A stretch of 64,000 nucleotides of DNA from Hungatella hathewayi WAL-18680 (GTDB lineage: Bacteria; Bacillota; Clostridia; Lachnospirales; Lachnospiraceae), in contig NZ_JH379028.1 of the NCBI RefSeq assembly GCF_000235505.1, forward strand, positions 143,358-207,357, written 5' to 3'. The position numbers and the translations under genes were made by a program. The notes below the pieces were generated by a model that searched no databases, had not been told where the DNA came from, and saw nothing but the letters and a program-made list of their open reading frames with translations. Below are positions 59,783-64,000 of this stretch, piece by piece. Each line of letters begins with the position of its first letter. Within the stretch, counting starts at the first letter, position 1.

Positions 59783-60838
59783 ATGGACAACCAAGAGCAA
59801 AAACACGTAAGGCGGGTCCGCTACAAAGGGACGCATCCGAAAACTTATCAGGAGAAGTACAAGGAGCTGCAGCCGGAGAAGTATAAAGATACGGTGGAGA
59901 AGGTGATTCAGAAGGGGAGTACGCCTGCGGGGATGCATATTTCCATCTGTGTGAATGAGATTCTGGAGTTTCTGCAGATTCAGCCGGGGCAGAAGGGGCT
60001 GGATGCGACGCTGGGGTATGGGGGACATACCCAGGCGATGTTAGAGTGTCTGAAATCTGAGGGACATTTATTCGCCCTGGACGTGGACCCGATTGAGTCG
60101 GAGAAGACGAGGGAGCGACTGGCGAAGCTGGGATATGGGCCGGAGATCTTGACGATCCGGCAGATGAACTTTGCGGATATAGACAAGCTGGTGGCGGAAA
60201 CGGGACCGTTTGATTTTATGATGGCTGATTTGGGTGTGTCCTCCATGCAGATTGATAACCCGGACCGGGGATTTTCCTATAAGACGGAGGGCCCTCTCGA
60301 TTTGCGGTTGAACCCCGCCAAGGGAGAGACGGCGGCCGAGCGGCTAAAGACCATCACCCTGGAGGAATTACAGGGGATGCTTCTGGAAAATGCGGACGAG
60401 CCCTACGCGGAGGAGATTGCCAAAGAAGTCATCACCACCATAAAGCGCGGCGGCCATATCGACACCACCACGGATTTGCGCCGGGTCATTGAGAAGGCAT
60501 TGTCCTTCCTGCCATCCGGCAGTGCGGAGACGAAGGAGGCAGTGAAAAAATCCTGCCAGCGGACCTTCCAGGCGCTTCGAATTGACGTGAACAGCGAGTT
60601 CGAGGTTCTCTACGATTTCCTGGAAAAACTCCCGGATGCCCTGGCCCCAGGTGGCCGCGTAGCCATCCTGACCTTCCACTCCGGCGAGGACCGTCTGGTC
60701 AAAAAGTCCTTTAAACAGTTCCGAAACGCCGGCATTTACAGTGACATTTCCACAGATGTCATCCGCCCGTCCGCCGAGGAATGTAACCGCAACCCGCGTG
60801 CCCGCTCCACGAAGATGCGGTGGGCGGTGAGAGCCTGA
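59783..60838 (+). CDS. RsmH-like 16S rRNA methyltransferase with N-terminal extension
   Basis: A 351-residue SAM-dependent methyltransferase. Core: STPAGMHISICVNEILEFL, LDATLGYGGHTQAMLE (SAM motif), ALDVDPIESEKTR, FDFMMADLGVSSMQIDNPDR, GFSYKTEGPLDLRLNP, TFQALRIDVNSEFEVL and ILTFHSGEDRLVKKSF, all RsmH/MraW hallmarks (N4-methylation of C1402). It carries about 45 extra N-terminal residues and is not in a division-cell-wall cluster, unlike the housekeeping gene, so it may be a second copy; the extension (YKELQPEKYKDTVEKVIQKG) is basic and helical. Precedes the sensor kinase by two bases. Confidence 0.88.
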   Translation: MDNQEQKHVRRVRYKGTHPKTYQEKYKELQPEKYKDTVEKVIQKGSTPAGMHISICVNEILEFLQIQPGQKGLDATLGYGGHTQAMLECLKSEGHLFALDVDPIESEKTRERLAKLGYGPEILTIRQMNFADIDKLVAETGPFDFMMADLGVSSMQIDNPDRGFSYKTEGPLDLRLNPAKGETAAERLKTITLEELQGMLLENADEPYAEEIAKEVITTIKRGGHIDTTTDLRRVIEKALSFLPSGSAETKEAVKKSCQRTFQALRIDVNSEFEVLYDFLEKLPDALAPGGRVAILTFHSGEDRLVKKSFKQFRNAGIYSDISTDVIRPSAEECNRNPRARSTKMRWAVRA

Positions 60839-60840
60839 GT

Positions 60841-62277
60841 ATGAAAAAACAGTCAGGAATCATGTGGTTTTTCTCCTCGCTGGGGGCGGCGGTGCTGTTG
60901 ATGGCGGTGGCGGTGATTGGGACGATGGTGTATGGCGTGTCGGTGCAGAGCCAGCTGCAGGAGCAGTTTATCGCGAGAACATCGGCGGTGGATACGATAC
61001 TGGCGGATTTGTATGAGATGGAGACCGTATTTGGGCTGTTTTCCAGAGACTGGTCGGAGGAAGGGTTTGCAACTTACCAGCAGGCCTGTGAGAAGCTGAC
61101 CGGGGATTTGGAGGAGTACCGGGAGTACTGTAAGGAGGCTCCGGTAACCCTGAACTATATCAGAAGACTGAACAGCTTCAATGTCTACCAGCAAAACCAG
61201 ATTCGAAAGGCTCTGGACGGCGAGGAAGCCCAGTATGCAACGGTGCGCTATGTGGACGGCGGCCTGAATATGCACCAGCAGCAGGCCCTGGAGATGGCCA
61301 AAAATGATATGCTGTACGCCAGGAACAGGTATGAGGCGGATTTTGAAAAGGTTTCCCGCTGGATGTTCTTTATCAGCGGGGCATTTGCCATAGCGGCCTT
61401 GGTTATGGGCGTTCTGCTGGCCCGTTTTTCGATTGTGACGAAACGGGTTCTGGACGGTATGATGGAATCCTTCAACCATCTGGCGGCCAGAGACTGGGAT
61501 GTGCCGGATTTGAAGGATTCCCGGTACCGGGAGTTTACGCTGATATCCCAGACGGCCAACCACATGAAGCAGGAAATCAAAAATTACATCAAAGAAATTG
61601 AAAAACAGGCCAAGCTGGAGAAGCAGTTAAACGAGGAGCGCCTGCTCAACGAACAGCAGTATACCATGGTGATAACGGCCCAGATGTCCGCCCTGCGCGC
61701 ACAGGTCAATCCCCATTTTCTGTTTAATTCCCTGAATTTAATCGGCGTCACCGCCCTGGTGGGAAACTCGGAACATGTGATGCAGCTGGTGGAAGCTACC
61801 GGCAATATTCTCCGGTATTCGCTGTACCAGAAGGAGCTGACGACCCCTCTGGAGGAAGAACTGGATATCGTGAGCCAGTACTTATTCCTTCAAAAATGCC
61901 GGTTTGGCGAGGCCGTTAAGGCGGAGATACATAATGATTTGGACGGCGAGGATATTTTCATTCCGACAATGTCCATTCAGCCGGTGGTTGAAAATTGTTT
62001 TAAACACGGCTTTGGCAATAAAGAGAATCTGCATATCCATATTTCCGTCACAAAGGAGGAGGAGAATCTGGTGGCAGTCTGCGTCGCCGATGATGGCGTT
62101 GGCTTTGACGTCACCCAGGTTCAGTCGGAGGGGGACAGCGGAATCGGTCTCAACAACATCCGCAAGCGCCTGGAACTGATGTACGGCGCCGGCCGCCAGT
62201 GGATGGAGATAGAGAGTGAACCCGGAGTGTTCAGCAGTGTGACAATATTGATTCCGCAAAAGGGGGGTGTTCAGTGA
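60841..62277 (+). CDS. LytS/YesM-type sensor histidine kinase
   Basis: About 478 residues. N-terminal membrane helix (SSLGAAVLLMAVAVIGTMVY), an extracellular helical sensor of about 145 residues, a second helix (MFFISGAFAIAALVMGVLLA), a HAMP-like and coiled-coil region (IEKQAKLEKQLNEERLLNEQ), the His_kinase box QVNPHFLFNSLNLIG and an ATPase domain with VENCFKHGFGN and GIGLNNIRKRL. Pairs with the response regulator whose start overlaps its stop (GTGA). Likely senses an external metabolite and controls the TRAP transporter that begins at 63.2 kb. Confidence 0.92.
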   Translation: MKKQSGIMWFFSSLGAAVLLMAVAVIGTMVYGVSVQSQLQEQFIARTSAVDTILADLYEMETVFGLFSRDWSEEGFATYQQACEKLTGDLEEYREYCKEAPVTLNYIRRLNSFNVYQQNQIRKALDGEEAQYATVRYVDGGLNMHQQQALEMAKNDMLYARNRYEADFEKVSRWMFFISGAFAIAALVMGVLLARFSIVTKRVLDGMMESFNHLAARDWDVPDLKDSRYREFTLISQTANHMKQEIKNYIKEIEKQAKLEKQLNEERLLNEQQYTMVITAQMSALRAQVNPHFLFNSLNLIGVTALVGNSEHVMQLVEATGNILRYSLYQKELTTPLEEELDIVSQYLFLQKCRFGEAVKAEIHNDLDGEDIFIPTMSIQPVVENCFKHGFGNKENLHIHISVTKEEENLVAVCVADDGVGFDVTQVQSEGDSGIGLNNIRKRLELMYGAGRQWMEIESEPGVFSSVTILIPQKGGVQ

Positions 62278-62990
62278 GAGTTCTGATTGTGGAAGATGAG
62301 GACCTGGAGTGCAGAGCCATGGTCCATTTGATGAAAACCGGTTTCCCGGAAATGCTGGAGATTATGACAGCCAGAGACGGGGAGACGGCGGTGAAGCTTG
62401 CACTGGAGGGGCGGCCGGATTTAATCCTCATGGATATCAATCTGCCCCTGCTAGACGGGCTGACAGCGTCCAAACAGATTCGGAAGGAACTGCCGGACAG
62501 CAAGATTATTATGGTTTCCGCTTACTCGGATTATGAGCATTTGAGAGAGTCCATGAGAGCCCAGGCTCTGGACTATATAGTCAAACCGTATTCGGTGGAA
62601 ATGTTTCGCGAGGCCGTGGAACGGGCGGTGCGGGACAGCCGGGAAGAAACGGCTCTCTACGGAAAAGCCGGTACGATACAGAAGATTAAAAAATATCTGA
62701 ATCAGCACTATTCGGAAAATATCACGCTTCAGGATGTGGCCGATGAAATATGTCTGGATAAGTCTTATCTGGGCCGTCTGTTCAAGGAGGAATGCCAGAC
62801 TACCATTATGGGGTGCCTGCGGGAAGTGCGTCTGGCGAAGGCGAAGGAGCTGCTCCTGCGTGGCATGAACTCCAGCGAAGTGGCGGAGAAGACCGGATTT
62901 GGCGACGCGGCTTATTTTGCCAAATCCTTTCGCCAGGCCACGGGCATTTCCCCAACCCGGTATCGGGAAAGTGTGAACCAGGAGGAATAG
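62274..62990 (+). CDS. Response regulator with AraC-type DNA-binding domain (YesN-like)
   Basis: A 238-residue regulator: receiver domain (LIVEDEDLECRAMVHL; phospho-aspartate in DLILMDINLPLLDG; VSAYSDYEHL), then a C-terminal AraC HTH pair (ITLQDVADEICLDKSYLGRL and SSEVAEKTGFGDAAYFAKSF). GTG 62274 overlaps the kinase stop. The four TCGACA/TGTCGA boxes between it and the TRAP gene are candidate binding sites. Confidence 0.92.
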   Translation: MRVLIVEDEDLECRAMVHLMKTGFPEMLEIMTARDGETAVKLALEGRPDLILMDINLPLLDGLTASKQIRKELPDSKIIMVSAYSDYEHLRESMRAQALDYIVKPYSVEMFREAVERAVRDSREETALYGKAGTIQKIKKYLNQHYSENITLQDVADEICLDKSYLGRLFKEECQTTIMGCLREVRLAKAKELLLRGMNSSEVAEKTGFGDAAYFAKSFRQATGISPTRYRESVNQEE

Positions 62991-62997
62991 CAGGTTT

Positions 62998-63044
62998 AAA
63001 AGATACGAAATGCATATATAAATGCTGTTTTCGTATCTTTTTTT
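62998..63044 (+). terminator. Terminator after the two-component pair
   Basis: AAAAGATACGAAA (62998-63010) pairs over 13 bp with TTTCGTATCTTTT (63029-63041), then a T run. Confidence 0.88.
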
Positions 63045-63070
63045 GTGCATTAAAATGTTATCCGCTGGAC

Positions 63071-63121
63071 AAAATCGACACGTATCGACAAAAATGTCGA
63101 TTTTGTCATAGAATGTGTCGA
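63071..63121. promoter_or_regulatory. TCGACA box cluster before the TRAP receptor gene
   Basis: TCGACA at 63075-63080 and 63085-63090, TGTCGA at 63095-63100 and 63116-63121. The first three are exactly 10 bp apart, on one face of the helix, and AAAATCGACA/TGTCGATTTT (63071-63080, 63095-63104) is a perfect inverted repeat. Likely operator for the upstream AraC-type response regulator. Confidence 0.65.
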
Positions 63122-63228
63122 TGCAGTCTGTGGAAAAGAACAAAAAAGACTGTTAAAATAGTGTTAAGAAACAGATGCGCGTCTGAAAAAAACAACCGAT
63201 GACCATACACACAGGAGGGAATATTGTT

Positions 63229-64000
63229 ATGAAAAAGATAATTGCAACACTGTTAACCTGTACCATGGCTGTGTCACTGACAGCCTGTGGAAACGCATCG
63301 TCATCCACACCGGCGACGACAGCGGCTCCGGCGGCGGAGACAACCGCGCAGCCAGAGTCGTCCAAGACGGATGCGGCTGCGGACAGCAAGGAAGCGCCGG
63401 CGGGAGAAAGCTACACATTAAAGTTTGCGCTTCAGAACGGTGAGACCCACCCGCTTTGCCAGGGCGTTGCCAAATTTGGCGAGATTCTGGAGGAGAAATC
63501 AGAGGGACGCATCAAACTGGAACTGTTTTACAGCGGCACACTGGGGGACAAGGCGTCAACGGTGCAGGGAATGCAGACGGGAACCATCGACGCGGCCATG
63601 CTGATGAGCGGTGTCATTGCCGATTATGGCTGTGATGATCTGGGAGTATTCACACTTCCGTATCTGTTTGATTCGGTAGCCCATGCGAGAGCATTTGAAA
63701 AGGGCAGCGACGGTAAGGCCCTGTTAGACACGGTGCAGTCTTCCGGAAGTTCCATGGTATGTGTTGGAGCTTATCAGGAGTCGGCAAGAAATTACTTCTT
63801 TACCAAGAAACGGGTGGAGAAACCGGCGGATATGAAGAACATGCAGATTCGCTGCCAGGAAGGTTCTATCTACTATGATTCCGTGGAGGCGGTCGGAGCA
63901 TTTGCCCAGTCGGTGGCATTTTCCGAGCTGTACAGCGCGTTGCAGTCCGGCGTTGTGGACGGTGCGGAGCAGCCGTTGTCCGGTTTTGTGAACAACGCGT
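63229..64000 (+). CDS. TRAP transporter solute-binding lipoprotein, DctP family (cut by window end)
   Basis: 257 codons are visible. Signal peptide MKKIIATLLTCTMAVSLTAC ends in a lipobox, followed by an alanine- and threonine-rich linker and the DctP fold: YTLKFALQNGETHPLCQGVA, FGEILEEKSEGRIKLELFYS, LGDKASTVQGMQTGTIDAAM, DMKNMQIRCQEGSIYYDSVE (the conserved arginine that binds carboxylates) and LYSALQSGVVDGAEQPLSGF. It binds an organic acid and passes it to DctQ/DctM subunits expected just beyond the window. ATG 63229 follows AGGAGGGAATATTGTT. Confidence 0.92.
   Translation, partial: MKKIIATLLTCTMAVSLTACGNASSSTPATTAAPAAETTAQPESSKTDAAADSKEAPAGESYTLKFALQNGETHPLCQGVAKFGEILEEKSEGRIKLELFYSGTLGDKASTVQGMQTGTIDAAMLMSGVIADYGCDDLGVFTLPYLFDSVAHARAFEKGSDGKALLDTVQSSGSSMVCVGAYQESARNYFFTKKRVEKPADMKNMQIRCQEGSIYYDSVEAVGAFAQSVAFSELYSALQSGVVDGAEQPLSGFVNNA

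Noticed and set aside
60853-61563. Open frame on the minus strand opposite the sensor kinase
   Set aside because: Low-complexity histidine- and arginine-rich product; antisense shadow of a clear kinase gene.

Overview
The window is a chromosomal segment of a Gram-positive, gut-type Clostridium relative. I would guess Lachnospiraceae of the Clostridium clostridioforme/Enterocloster kind. The guess rests on AGGAGG-type ribosome sites, many PTS and ABC sugar systems, SLH plus choline-binding-repeat surface proteins, a selenium-dependent molybdenum hydroxylase maturation set, YesM/YesN-type two-component genes and a TRAP solute receptor. No rRNA, tRNA, CRISPR array or insertion sequence was seen.

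Layout. 1-0.66 kb: 3' end of a surface protein. 0.86-7.0 kb: molybdenum block in one direction (ModE-like regulator, MoeA-like protein, moaC, mogA, yqeB, modABC); a MocA-like cytidylyltransferase lies apart at 32.7 kb. 7.0-13.7 kb: divergent sugar-acid or polyol locus (hydroxyacid dehydrogenase and class II aldolase on the minus strand; PRD regulator and ascorbate-type PTS on the plus strand). 13.9-14.6 kb: Phd/ParE-like toxin-antitoxin pair. 14.7-20 kb: cellobiose-type PTS operon with its PRD regulator and a 6-phospho-beta-glucosidase. 20-32 kb: LacI regulator facing an alpha-glucoside operon (two GH13 enzymes, ABC importer, GH65 phosphorylase, beta-phosphoglucomutase, malic enzyme), with three near-identical operator palindromes between them. 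33.5-37.3 kb: two c-di-GMP proteins. 40.4-48.6 kb: recQ and a run of housekeeping or accessory enzymes. 48.7-52.8 kb: MATE exporter divergent from a short UvrA paralog. 53-56.4 kb: XRE/DUF3169 pair and small proteins. 59.8-64 kb: RsmH-like methyltransferase, sensor kinase, response regulator and a TRAP solute-binding protein cut by the window end.

Scattered through this GC-richer backbone are AT-rich conflict islets, and these are the most interesting part. (a) 32.04-32.63 kb: a type III toxin-antitoxin locus of CptIN type, with promoter, three RNA repeats and terminator, whose toxin gene has lost its N-terminal part by an out-of-frame deletion. (b) 37.97-40.04 kb: a secreted protein with a papain-fold toxin tip, its probable immunity gene, and an orphan barstar-like gene broken by one extra A. 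(c) 42.84-43.53 kb: a lone PBECR-like nuclease domain gene inserted at the end of recQ and bracketed by a duplication of about 100 bp of the recQ 3' end. (d) 56.4-59.74 kb: a SIR2-TPR gene of about 1,100 codons interrupted only by two in-frame stop codons. Together they suggest repeated gain and decay of defence and competition genes between housekeeping operons.
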